From IMG/VR virus record IMGVR_UViG_3300037264_005911, positions 1-35,679 of that record: 35,679 nucleotides of DNA, one strand, 5' to 3'. This DNA comes from a virus. Each line of letters starts with the position of its first letter. Position 1 is the stretch's first letter. The notes under the pieces are model-generated. The model searched no databases. It worked only from the letters and a program-made list of their open reading frames with translations, and was not told the DNA's origin. Both the position numbers and the translations under genes were made by a program. Shown here one piece after another: positions 1 to 7,212 of the stretch.

Positions 1-144
1 TTGTGTACTTTCTACTAAAATATAATCATCAATGGATAAATTATGATTAATAATAGTTAAACCAACCGTATCAGTTCCTCCAACAACGATAACATCAGTA
101 ATAGAAAGACCAATGCTATTACTTGCCTTATCGGGATCTACAAT
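1..144. repeat. Left copy of 144-bp terminal overlap (circular contig)
   Basis: Bases 1-144 match 35536-35679 except at position 127 (C here, T at 35662). The difference is a synonymous Lys codon (AAG versus AAA) in the tail gene that runs through it. Because a gene reads straight through, this looks like the closing overlap of a circularly permuted genome rather than a packaged terminal repeat. Confidence 0.9.
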
Positions 145-1719
145 AAACATAAATCCTTCTTGGTTGCCGGCAAGAACCTGTCTAAATTGTGCTTGTGTAG
201 TACCAGAATCCCAGGTAAATTCTGCTTCTTGCCAGGTTTCATCAATAGAACCCCATACAAAATCTTGTTGGTTTTGGAAATACCCAAAAGCAGTTATCGA
301 ATCGTCATTAAATGCCCATGTACCTGTTTTGTAATTAAATACTAAAACACGGGTTGGATATTTAGGGGAATATCCTGGATCTTCAAAGTTCTCTTGACTA
401 GGAAATGTCCAATAGACCATTTCAGTATAATAATCACGAATGCCGTTAACACGGAAAACGCCGTCGTTTTTGTTTTGTATTTGAAATACTGCATCGGGAA
501 TTTTATCGTCAATACGTTCAACGTTAGCGCCGTTACATGCATGAACACCAACATTGGCAATACCAAGAATATATTTATCAAAGGGAACCACTGAAAAAGT
601 AGATTCTACACCAAGCTCAGTGTTAATTTTTTGCCAGGAAAATGGTGTCGCTTGATTGCCGGTATATGCCAATTCCCACGTAGAACGTTCAAAGAACACA
701 ATAAGGCGATCTTTAATGAATTGTGCACCAACTATAGCTTCTGTGGTAGCAGCATCAACAGCATTTCCCTTTCCAGGGATATCTTGACGCCATGCATCGA
801 CTGCTAAGGGAGAACCAACTTGGCTCCAACGTGCTCGACCAGAATAATTACGTAGCGTTGGACCAACACCTTCTGATTCCCATGTGTTAAGGCATACCAA
901 TCTATTCTTGAAAGGAAGAATAATACGCGCAGAATCAAGATCTATTTGTATTACCGGGCCAGCGGCATTAGAAATGCGTGGCCTGAAATTATCCCACGTT
1001 GTGCCATCATACTGCCGCATGAAATTTGGTTCTAATTGATTAAAATTGGTAACAAAAAGAATTTTATCATTGGCTAATGCACCACTATAGGTAGTTCCCC
1101 AAAAGAACTGCGAATCACTGCCTGTCCATGTTGCTGCGCCGGGAGTTGTTTCAGCGGCAATGCGTTCCCAACCAGCACCAAGATATTGATAGGCAAATTG
1201 TGTATCAAAAACAACAGTCTTTTCATTATTAAGATCAACTTGCTCATAATCTACAATGCCCATAACAGGATTGGCAGGATAATAATAAACATCGGTACCG
1301 GCTGGCTCACCAACAAAGGTAACCGTATTGGGAACTACTGTATTATCAATGGCACCAGTCGCTGCAATATTAGTAGAAAACATAAAAACGGCAGCACCAA
1401 GCTGATAGACCGTGAAAATATCATTACCTACAGAAAACAGTTGGCCAATTTTAAGCTGCGTTATGTCACCCGGTAAATTTAAGGGACCAGGCGTAACGCC
1501 AATTTTAATTCTTAAACGGGTATGTAATTGCTCACTTCCCGCAGGAACATTAGTATTACCGTTCATGGCATAAGCGCCGAAACGTTTTCTAACACGACCA
1601 CGAAATACATAGGCATTATTTAATTGAGCAAAGGCTTTATCGTTTATTAACCATGGTTTTACGTTTGTTTCTAAACCATTTTCTCCTAAAGGACCAACAA
1701 AAAACCTATCTCCTGCCAT
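1..1719 (-). CDS. Tail/DNA-stabilisation-type protein, N-terminal 573 codons (gene continues across the circular junction)
   Basis: This is the first 573 codons of a 753-aa protein whose last part lies at the right end of the window. The start is ATG preceded by AAGGAAT. The N terminus (MAGDRFFVGPLGENG, then NNAYVFRGRVRKRFGA) resembles large podovirus tail proteins of the gp10-like stabilisation or tail-tubular-B class; this is a resemblance recalled, not searched. Residues about 72-150 hold a module also present in the 206-aa protein encoded at 3521-4141 (shared pattern GPxNxPGxxTQLxIGQ, then TxxPNTVTFVG). The rest is beta-rich with many aromatic residues. It is the last but one gene of the head-tail group, following a 207-aa protein by 9 nt. 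The frame is open to base 1, and no stop or frameshift was seen. A tail-tube or nozzle role is likely but not proven. Confidence 0.8.
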   Translation of the reverse strand, partial: MAGDRFFVGPLGENGLETNVKPWLINDKAFAQLNNAYVFRGRVRKRFGAYAMNGNTNVPAGSEQLHTRLRIKIGVTPGPLNLPGDITQLKIGQLFSVGNDIFTVYQLGAAVFMFSTNIAATGAIDNTVVPNTVTFVGEPAGTDVYYYPANPVMGIVDYEQVDLNNEKTVVFDTQFAYQYLGAGWERIAAETTPGAATWTGSDSQFFWGTTYSGALANDKILFVTNFNQLEPNFMRQYDGTTWDNFRPRISNAAGPVIQIDLDSARIILPFKNRLVCLNTWESEGVGPTLRNYSGRARWSQVGSPLAVDAWRQDIPGKGNAVDAATTEAIVGAQFIKDRLIVFFERSTWELAYTGNQATPFSWQKINTELGVESTFSVVPFDKYILGIANVGVHACNGANVERIDDKIPDAVFQIQNKNDGVFRVNGIRDYYTEMVYWTFPSQENFEDPGYSPKYPTRVLVFNYKTGTWAFNDDSITAFGYFQNQQDFVWGSIDETWQEAEFTWDSGTTQAQFRQVLAGNQEGFMFIVDPDKASNSIGLSITDVIVVGGTDTVGLTIINHNLSIDDYILVESTQ

Positions 1720-1728
1720 AGTATTCCT

Positions 1729-2352
1729 TTATACACCAATCATAAAATAATATGCAGTCACTGAACCGGCTGCACCCTTGGCGTCCAATGACATGACATG
1801 AGTGCCGGTATTATAACTACTAAAATAAACATTAACGGCAATAGTAGATGATGCGGATACGGTAATCTGTGCTGAAAGAAATGTAGTGAATTCAGGAATT
1901 GGTTTACCACCAGCATCAATTAAAGGAAGTACCGCTGCATTAGATCCATTAATAATATTGGCAGGGAATATACCCCATCGCAGTATGACACCAGAAGGCA
2001 AATAGGTATACCCTTGTTTAAAACCGCCAGAATTAACACCACATGCCGTCATTGGAGTATCAGCACCACTTGATGGATGCACAAATATCTCATTGCGACC
2101 AGTTAATGGATAGGGAGCTGCAGGAATTTTAGCATAAAGACCGGTAACAGCACCGGAAAGAGCTGCAGGAAATGCTGGTGCAGCCGCTTGTGCAGGCAAT
2201 GTTACTTTATTATGTTTACCTTCATCAGTAGTTACCTGAATTCCTTCATGATCTACTGAAAATGCCTGTTGAATTACTTGAAAGTTTTCTCGTATTGTCG
2301 GTTGCGTATCTTTAACCCGTTGTGTTGCCAACGGCACGTCATTATAGGCCAA
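1729..2352 (-). CDS. Tail/fibre-associated structural protein, 207 aa, TTG start
   Basis: The N terminus (MAYNDVPLATQRVKDTQ, then IRENFQVIQQAF) is the type seen on small phage tail or fibre-attachment proteins. The second half is glycine- and beta-rich, with GVILRWGIF, a motif like those in the C-terminal domains of some fibre proteins. The start is TTG. It is chosen because AGGGAGAA lies just upstream and no ATG precedes the conserved AYNDV segment. The gene lies between a 40-aa membrane protein and the 753-aa tail protein. It is probably a virion component near the tail; the exact role is unknown. Confidence 0.7.
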   Translation of the reverse strand: MAYNDVPLATQRVKDTQPTIRENFQVIQQAFSVDHEGIQVTTDEGKHNKVTLPAQAAAPAFPAALSGAVTGLYAKIPAAPYPLTGRNEIFVHPSSGADTPMTACGVNSGGFKQGYTYLPSGVILRWGIFPANIINGSNAAVLPLIDAGGKPIPEFTTFLSAQITVSASSTIAVNVYFSSYNTGTHVMSLDAKGAAGSVTAYYFMIGV

Positions 2353-2369
2353 ATTCTCCCTTTCAGAAT

Positions 2370-2492
2370 TTATTTACTATTGAAAAAAAAGTCATAAACA
2401 TAAACAAGAGCAGTCAATAATGCAATAAGTGCTACAACAGAAAACGTGCGCCATGTATAAATAGTGTCCCAAAGTGTATGTATTATATCCAT
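2370..2492 (-). CDS. Small membrane protein, 40 aa
   Basis: This short ORF starts with ATG eight bases after GGAG. It encodes MDIIHTLWDTIYTWRTF, then a hydrophobic segment of about 20 residues (SVVALIALLTALVYVYDFFF), and a short polar tail (NSK). It sits between the 337-aa head-tail protein and the 207-aa structural protein and fills the gap between them. One transmembrane segment and small size fit a holin-like or tail-tip membrane peptide, but no family was recognised. Confidence 0.65.
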   Translation of the reverse strand: MDIIHTLWDTIYTWRTFSVVALIALLTALVYVYDFFFNSK

Positions 2493-2507
2493 AGTATTAC
2501 TCCAGAG

Positions 2508-3521
2508 TTAGAAGGGATTACCATACCACCAACCACCACCAAAAGTACCCGATGTATTTTCAGTGTATATGGTAGCAACCCGTTCACTTGTTTGTTGTAC
2601 AATAGTTCTACGCAATATTAATCGTTCTTGTTGTTTGAATTCAGGCATTATTTGTGCCACCGATTCAGTTTCCATCTTATCTTCAAATACTTTTTTAGCT
2701 GCACCATAAGCAATATATTGCCACCATTCTTGCAGGTCAGGAGATTGTGTATTCAATAACAGTTCTGTAGGGCGCACATAGACCTCAAGGTTGACCGGAT
2801 AGATATCATCAGGTACAGGTCTTAACGTAAACTCCATATTAAAGTACAGCACAGCCTGAGGCATGCTTGGTTGATAGGGAACGGTTTTAGCATTGACCAG
2901 TTGTCCAGCACCGGGAGCGGCGGGGAAGTTAGCCGTAAATATCCCCGTTGTATAGTCAATTTGGCCATAAGGTGAAGGTAGTGTTTGTGGCACACCAACA
3001 AGTCCTAAGGCACCGGTCGTATTCGATACGGGATAGTCAACTAATTGTATACCAACACCGGTTGTATCAACCGAACTTATTAATACGTTATTTGCTAATA
3101 AGGGAGCACTGGATATAGTGCCCGTAAATGTTGTCGTAAGGCCATCGCCGCCACCAATTTGTTGGGTGACATTGATAAATGGGTACCAGTTATAAAATTG
3201 TGTTCGTGATTGGCTAAAGAACGTACGATAACCAGCAACAAACACCGGTTCATTAACGGTTATATAACGATCTTTAAACTGATAGAGTGGATCATTAATA
3301 TCGGCAATGTTTGTTTTGGTGGTATACGTATCAACAAATGGTTGAGTATAGAATGTTAATGTCTTTTGAAACGTAAATAATCGTACGTGTTCCGGTACAT
3401 CATACAAAAGAAACGTATTTATATATTCATCAATTTGGGCATCGGTAATATCATTAGCCGAAGGCGTACGCGTTAAACGTCTTATCTTCGTGCGGATTGC
3501 GCTTAAAGTAGAATTTGGCAT
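2508..3521 (-). CDS. Head-tail adaptor / tail-tube-A-type protein, 337 aa
   Basis: The N-terminal 60 residues are helical (TLSAIRTKIRRLTRTPS, ITDAQIDEYINTFLLYDVPEH) and resemble the adaptor class that docks under the portal in short-tailed phages (gp4 or tail tubular A type). A beta-rich middle follows, with a helical C-terminal third containing EWWQYIAYGAAKKVFEDKM. That Wxx(I/Y)xxGAAxKxxED pattern is common in such adaptors. The ATG overlaps the previous stop (TAATG), and GGAGTAAG lies upstream. Genes for the 206-aa protein precede it and tail proteins follow, which agrees with a connector role. The family assignment is from memory of sequence style. Confidence 0.65.
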   Translation of the reverse strand: MPNSTLSAIRTKIRRLTRTPSANDITDAQIDEYINTFLLYDVPEHVRLFTFQKTLTFYTQPFVDTYTTKTNIADINDPLYQFKDRYITVNEPVFVAGYRTFFSQSRTQFYNWYPFINVTQQIGGGDGLTTTFTGTISSAPLLANNVLISSVDTTGVGIQLVDYPVSNTTGALGLVGVPQTLPSPYGQIDYTTGIFTANFPAAPGAGQLVNAKTVPYQPSMPQAVLYFNMEFTLRPVPDDIYPVNLEVYVRPTELLLNTQSPDLQEWWQYIAYGAAKKVFEDKMETESVAQIMPEFKQQERLILRRTIVQQTSERVATIYTENTSGTFGGGWWYGNPF

Positions 3522-4141
3522 TATCTTACTCCTCTTGGCAGAACGTTTTTCGTAGCTATGCGTAATTGGGTTGGATTATCAGTTGTTGCACCACTACCCA
3601 TAGATATAGTCTGCGCTGGCGTATAATAATGGCCTGGTGCTCCGGGATGATAAAATATTGGGCTACCTGCTACCGTACCCACAAAGGTAACGGTGTTGGG
3701 ATTAACCGTTGTATCGATCGTTGCTGTTTCTGCTGGTACCGTTGTATAAGTAGCAACACCTGCCCCTAATTGATAAATGGTAAACGTAGTAAATCCTACG
3801 ATAAATATCTGGCCTATTTGTAGCTGCGTTGCGGTGCCAGGAACATTAATGGGACCTGGTGTAAGGCCTATAGGATTAGTAGGCGGTATCACAAAAGCAT
3901 CATAGGTAGTGCTATCAATAGGCATGGTGAATGTCGTAGCATCAATAATGGTAACCGGTGCATATTGTTTATTGATTTGATACATACCAAAACCATTCGG
4001 TACAACTATCCTGACAATCTCTTGATCAAGATAATTATGCGCGAATGTTGTTGTTACCGTTGTTATAGGACCTTTGACAATAGTAGCAATAATGCGCATA
4101 GCCGGTTGAAACATTGGCTGTGTAAATGCTAATATTGGCAT
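3521..4141 (-). CDS. Two-domain virion protein, 206 aa (FCCH-like domain plus module shared with the 753-aa tail protein)
   Basis: Residues about 15-85 (TTVTTTFAHNYLDQEIVRI, MYQINKQYAPVTIID) follow the pattern of the FCCH-like beta domain often found in phage structural proteins: a His, a flexible Gly/Asp, a beta hairpin, then hydrophobic residues. Residues about 95-175 (GPINVPGTATQLQIGQIF, NTVTFVGTVAGSPIFYHP) closely match residues 72-150 of the tail protein that starts at 1719. The two proteins probably share a binding surface or arose by module duplication. The stop overlaps the start of the next gene as TAATG. The specific function is unknown; it is probably a head or tail component. Confidence 0.65.
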   Translation of the reverse strand: MPILAFTQPMFQPAMRIIATIVKGPITTVTTTFAHNYLDQEIVRIVVPNGFGMYQINKQYAPVTIIDATTFTMPIDSTTYDAFVIPPTNPIGLTPGPINVPGTATQLQIGQIFIVGFTTFTIYQLGAGVATYTTVPAETATIDTTVNPNTVTFVGTVAGSPIFYHPGAPGHYYTPAQTISMGSGATTDNPTQLRIATKNVLPRGVR

Positions 4142-4148
4142 AATTATC

Positions 4149-4577
4149 CTATAAGCGAGCGACCTTTTCTACGGTTACAATGCCTGAACCTTGAATAGTA
4201 GAAAAATCTGCATCATCAATAAAATCTAAACTCTGAAAACTACAACGATGAACTTTTTGGCCAATGCGCATAGTTGGTTTTCCCGTATCATCGGTTTCAT
4301 AACTATGGACTGGGTACCAACAATTTTTATTCAAATGACGTGCTACGCCAAGCGGAATATTATAAACCATACCATCGGTAAGTTCATACGTTTCCACGTC
4401 ATCTTCTTTATAAGCCCTAAAAGAAAACTTAATACTGCCACCTGGGCATTCATGAAACCTAAATATTCCCTTAACCATTTCACGATCTCTATCGCGCATA
4501 TTCTTATAGTTAGGTTTCTCTTTAGGTGTTTTTTTAGCTGCTTCAGTAATAATGGGTTTTGCGGTATTTTCCGTCAT
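4149..4577 (-). CDS. Conserved-looking phage structural-region protein, 142 aa
   Basis: The start MTENTAKPII is preferred over an upstream in-frame start because AAAGGAT precedes it at the right spacing and the longer form would read through a hairpin. A lysine-rich N terminus (residues 1-35) is followed by a compact domain. Visible motifs are FRFHECPGGSIKFSFR, LNKNCWYPVHSYETDD and RIGQKVHRCSFQSLDFID. The order capsid, 330-aa proteins, this protein, head-tail proteins suggests a head-completion or virion role. No enzymatic motif was seen and the family is not recognised with certainty. Confidence 0.7.
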   Translation of the reverse strand: MTENTAKPIITEAAKKTPKEKPNYKNMRDRDREMVKGIFRFHECPGGSIKFSFRAYKEDDVETYELTDGMVYNIPLGVARHLNKNCWYPVHSYETDDTGKPTMRIGQKVHRCSFQSLDFIDDADFSTIQGSGIVTVEKVARL

Positions 4578-4606
4578 ATAATCCTTTCTTGGTCTAGCTA
4601 TTTTAC

Positions 4607-4634
4607 TATGTGGGCCCACTAAGGAGCCCACATA
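4607..4634. other. Strong intercistronic hairpin
   Basis: TATGTGGGC and GCCCACATA form a perfect 9-bp stem with a 10-base loop, between the second 330-aa gene and the 142-aa gene. No run of T follows on the transcribed strand, so it looks more like an RNA stability or processing hairpin than a classic terminator. A related hairpin lies upstream of the HNH gene. Confidence 0.6.
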
Positions 4635-4667
4635 CATAATAACACCATTAATTATTTAACAGCAAGA

Positions 4668-5660
4668 CTATTGATTGTCTACGCTAAATGCTTTCGCTGC
4701 TGTCCAATAAATAATATCTGTTGCTGCGCCACAAGGAGTGTTGGCACCACCACCAATTTGCATACCAATAAATCCTGTGTTGATAGTTGCATCATCAAGG
4801 ATATTGTTATTGGTAGAAAGAGCATAGCCGGTATCTTCTCCCATAGGAACCGCTTGCGGGAACGTAAAGTTCAAACCAGCTGCAGCAAGAGGCCATTGAA
4901 ATGCTGTAAATGCACTAGAATCAATATTGACCGTTACAGAATTAAGCGCTAGATCAACTGCTAAAACAGTACCAATCAAGCCATTTAATTCTATAATACC
5001 AAAGTCAGATGTTACGCTAAAACGTAACTCTTGTCCTACGGTATATCCATGAGTAACCGTAAAGAATATTGTTGTAGTAGCACCTCGTATTACAGCATTA
5101 ATAACACGATTTCTAGGATAGAACATCGGTTGGAATTTGATTTGTCGATAAAAACCAGCTGTTGCAACGGCGTTAGGAATGTTATAAAGCGGATACTTCA
5201 TATCAAACGTACCGGCACCACTATTAACATTGGTTATTTCAAAATCAAAGCCACTAAGATTCGTTAAATTATTATCTAATGAATCTAAACGAACAACACT
5301 ACCATCAAACAATCCTACTACTGATGCAGCAGTGACTGTTGGAGCAATATTGTTTGTTGTTCCTGTTACCGCTACTTGTGCGCCAACCGGACTAGCTGTT
5401 GAATCAACTAAAGAAAATCCAAAAGGAGGAACCAAGATGTTCACTTCCATGGTGTCAGCACCACCGCTTTTGAAAAATGCTAAACCTGATCCATCAAGCA
5501 TCCCGCGTTGCCAATAGGCAGCAATAACAAGATTGTTTTGTGCTGCCGATTGACTAAAGTTATAAACCCACATGGAATCTACATCGCCACGCAACGGTAT
5601 TGTTTTAAACGTTCCGTCGGAAGTAAATTTACCCTGTTGGAGTAAAGTATCATAAGCCAT
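4668..5660 (-). CDS. Capsid-associated/structural protein, 330 aa, paralogue B
   Basis: The protein has the same length as, and clear similarity over its whole length to, the gene just upstream. Shared blocks include YWQRGM, ATAGFYR, FYPRNR, VGQELRF, LNFTF, IIYWTA and FSVDN. Residues about 200-260 (TVTHGYTVGQELRF, IIELNGLIGTVLAVD) fit the FCCH-like beta domain. The start ATG follows GAGGAG. Position directly after the major capsid gene suggests an abundant virion protein such as a decoration or head-surface protein; this is inference. The tandem duplicate may allow two distinct surface subunits. Confidence 0.7.
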   Translation of the reverse strand: MAYDTLLQQGKFTSDGTFKTIPLRGDVDSMWVYNFSQSAAQNNLVIAAYWQRGMLDGSGLAFFKSGGADTMEVNILVPPFGFSLVDSTASPVGAQVAVTGTTNNIAPTVTAASVVGLFDGSVVRLDSLDNNLTNLSGFDFEITNVNSGAGTFDMKYPLYNIPNAVATAGFYRQIKFQPMFYPRNRVINAVIRGATTTIFFTVTHGYTVGQELRFSVTSDFGIIELNGLIGTVLAVDLALNSVTVNIDSSAFTAFQWPLAAAGLNFTFPQAVPMGEDTGYALSTNNNILDDATINTGFIGMQIGGGANTPCGAATDIIYWTAAKAFSVDNQ

Positions 5661-5690
5661 AATAGTCTCCTCATTAATAGCCTGATAAGA

Positions 5691-6683
5691 CTATGTATTG
5701 TCTACACTAAATGACTTTGATGCCGTCCAGTAAATAATATCGCCAGTATCTCCAGCAGGAGTATCAACACCACCAGCTAAAAGCATACCAATCAAGCCGG
5801 TATTGACCGTTGCATCAGCAAGAATATTGGTATTGCTGCTGATTGCTGTTCCGGTATCCATACCAAGTGGTACTGCTTGTGCAAAGGTGAAATTCAATCC
5901 AGCTGCTGCGGTAGGCCATGCAAAGGCAGTAAATGCTGTTGAATCAATATTTACCGTAGCAGAGTTCGTTGTAAGATCTACTGCAATAACGGTGCCAACG
6001 AGGCCATCAATTTGTGTTGTGCCAAAGTCAGCAGAAACTCTGAAACGAAGTTCTTGTCCAACGGTAAATCCATGGGTAACTGAGAAGAATACTTCTGTCG
6101 TTGCGCCCAATACCATATCAACGATATAGCGATTACGTGGATAGAAAATCGGATCAAAAGCGATTCTTCGGTAGAATCCTGCCGTTGCAGCTGCTCCGGG
6201 AACATTGGCCAAATTGTAGCGTAAATTAAACGATACGCCAGCAACAATAGTATCTACTTCAAAATCAAATCCTGCGATATTAGTCAAGTTATTATTAAGA
6301 CCTGAAAGACGTACAATGCTGCCATCAACTAAACCGCCGGTATCACCCGTATCAATCGTTGCAAGATCAGTAGCGTTACCCGTTCCCGTAATAGCAATAG
6401 CATTTCCTACTGGACTAGCTGTTGTATCAATGAGAGTGAATCCTGTTGGTGCTGCAAAAAGATTTACACCAATGGTATTAGCGCCGCCTTCTTTAGTGTA
6501 GGCAAGCCCTGATCCTTGTGGCATACCACGTTGCCAATAGGCATATGATACACGGTCATTTTGCTGTGCGATTTCAGTTATATTATATGTCCACATGAAA
6601 TCTACATCAGAACGAATAGCTATTATTTTATTGCTACCGTCTGAAGTAAATCTTCCTTGTTGGATAATTGTGTTATAAGCCAT
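5691..6683 (-). CDS. Capsid-associated/structural protein, 330 aa, paralogue A
   Basis: This is the first of two adjacent 330-aa paralogues. It begins MAYNTIIQQGRFTSDGSNK, against MAYDTLLQQGKFTSDGTFK in its partner. The FCCH-like segment is at about residues 200-260 (SVTHGFTVGQELRF, TQIDGLVGTVIAVD). The start follows AGGGGATAATC and lies 13 nt after the capsid stop codon, so it is probably co-transcribed with capsid at high level. No cysteine or catalytic motif stands out. A decoration or structural role is inferred from position and beta-rich composition. Confidence 0.7.
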   Translation of the reverse strand: MAYNTIIQQGRFTSDGSNKIIAIRSDVDFMWTYNITEIAQQNDRVSYAYWQRGMPQGSGLAYTKEGGANTIGVNLFAAPTGFTLIDTTASPVGNAIAITGTGNATDLATIDTGDTGGLVDGSIVRLSGLNNNLTNIAGFDFEVDTIVAGVSFNLRYNLANVPGAAATAGFYRRIAFDPIFYPRNRYIVDMVLGATTEVFFSVTHGFTVGQELRFRVSADFGTTQIDGLVGTVIAVDLTTNSATVNIDSTAFTAFAWPTAAAGLNFTFAQAVPLGMDTGTAISSNTNILADATVNTGLIGMLLAGGVDTPAGDTGDIIYWTASKSFSVDNT

Positions 6684-6696
6684 GATTATCCCCTTT

Positions 6697-7212
6697 TTAT
6701 GCTAAGGTTACGCGTAAATTGACAACCCATGCATCATTGAGAATGCGAGGTACTTCAGCAAATTTATAACCAACTGAAGCATTCAATGCCAAAGGTCCAT
6801 CATATATTGGTGGGCGATAGATGAAGCTTGCGGAGAATCCGTCTTGTTCAACGGCAGCAATAGCTTCCATACCAACGCAGAAAATATTAAATACATTAGC
6901 GCCAAGTGCAGATGCATTTGGAGTTACGGATCCGATAGATGATATTAAGAAACGTAAGTTTCCAATAGCACCCCATTCAGAACGCAATGCATTCATAGGT
7001 GATGGATATTGGTTCTTTTGCAAGAAGCCTTGAACGTTATCCATATCACCAACTAATTGTGTTGAACATAATGCAAAGTATGCATCACGGACGGGAGCTG
7101 TACCGAATTTGTTTTCGCCTTCGATGTTATCCAATATTGTATATGCATTATTAGACAACAAGGTACGAACAACGGTATCAACGTCTGCGCGCGTCAATTC
7201 TGTAGGGTTATC
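6697..7212 (-). CDS. Capsid gene exon 4 (171 codons plus stop)
   Basis: Encodes DNPTELTRAD to the C terminus NLRVTLA. It appears as an independent ORF only because an in-frame TTG overlaps the intron 3 end. No ribosome binding site precedes it. Confidence 0.9.
   Translation of the reverse strand, partial: DNPTELTRADVDTVVRTLLSNNAYTILDNIEGENKFGTAPVRDAYFALCSTQLVGDMDNVQGFLQKNQYPSPMNALRSEWGAIGNLRFLISSIGSVTPNASALGANVFNIFCVGMEAIAAVEQDGFSASFIYRPPIYDGPLALNASVGYKFAEVPRILNDAWVVNLRVTLA

Noticed and set aside
1-144. Packaged direct terminal repeats
   Set aside because: The overlap is short, lies in the middle of a gene, and one base differs; an assembly overlap of a circular or permuted genome explains it better.
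4248-4622. 124-codon plus-strand ORF opposite the 142-aa gene
   Set aside because: No ribosome binding site; the opposite strand has a coherent protein with proper start and neighbours.
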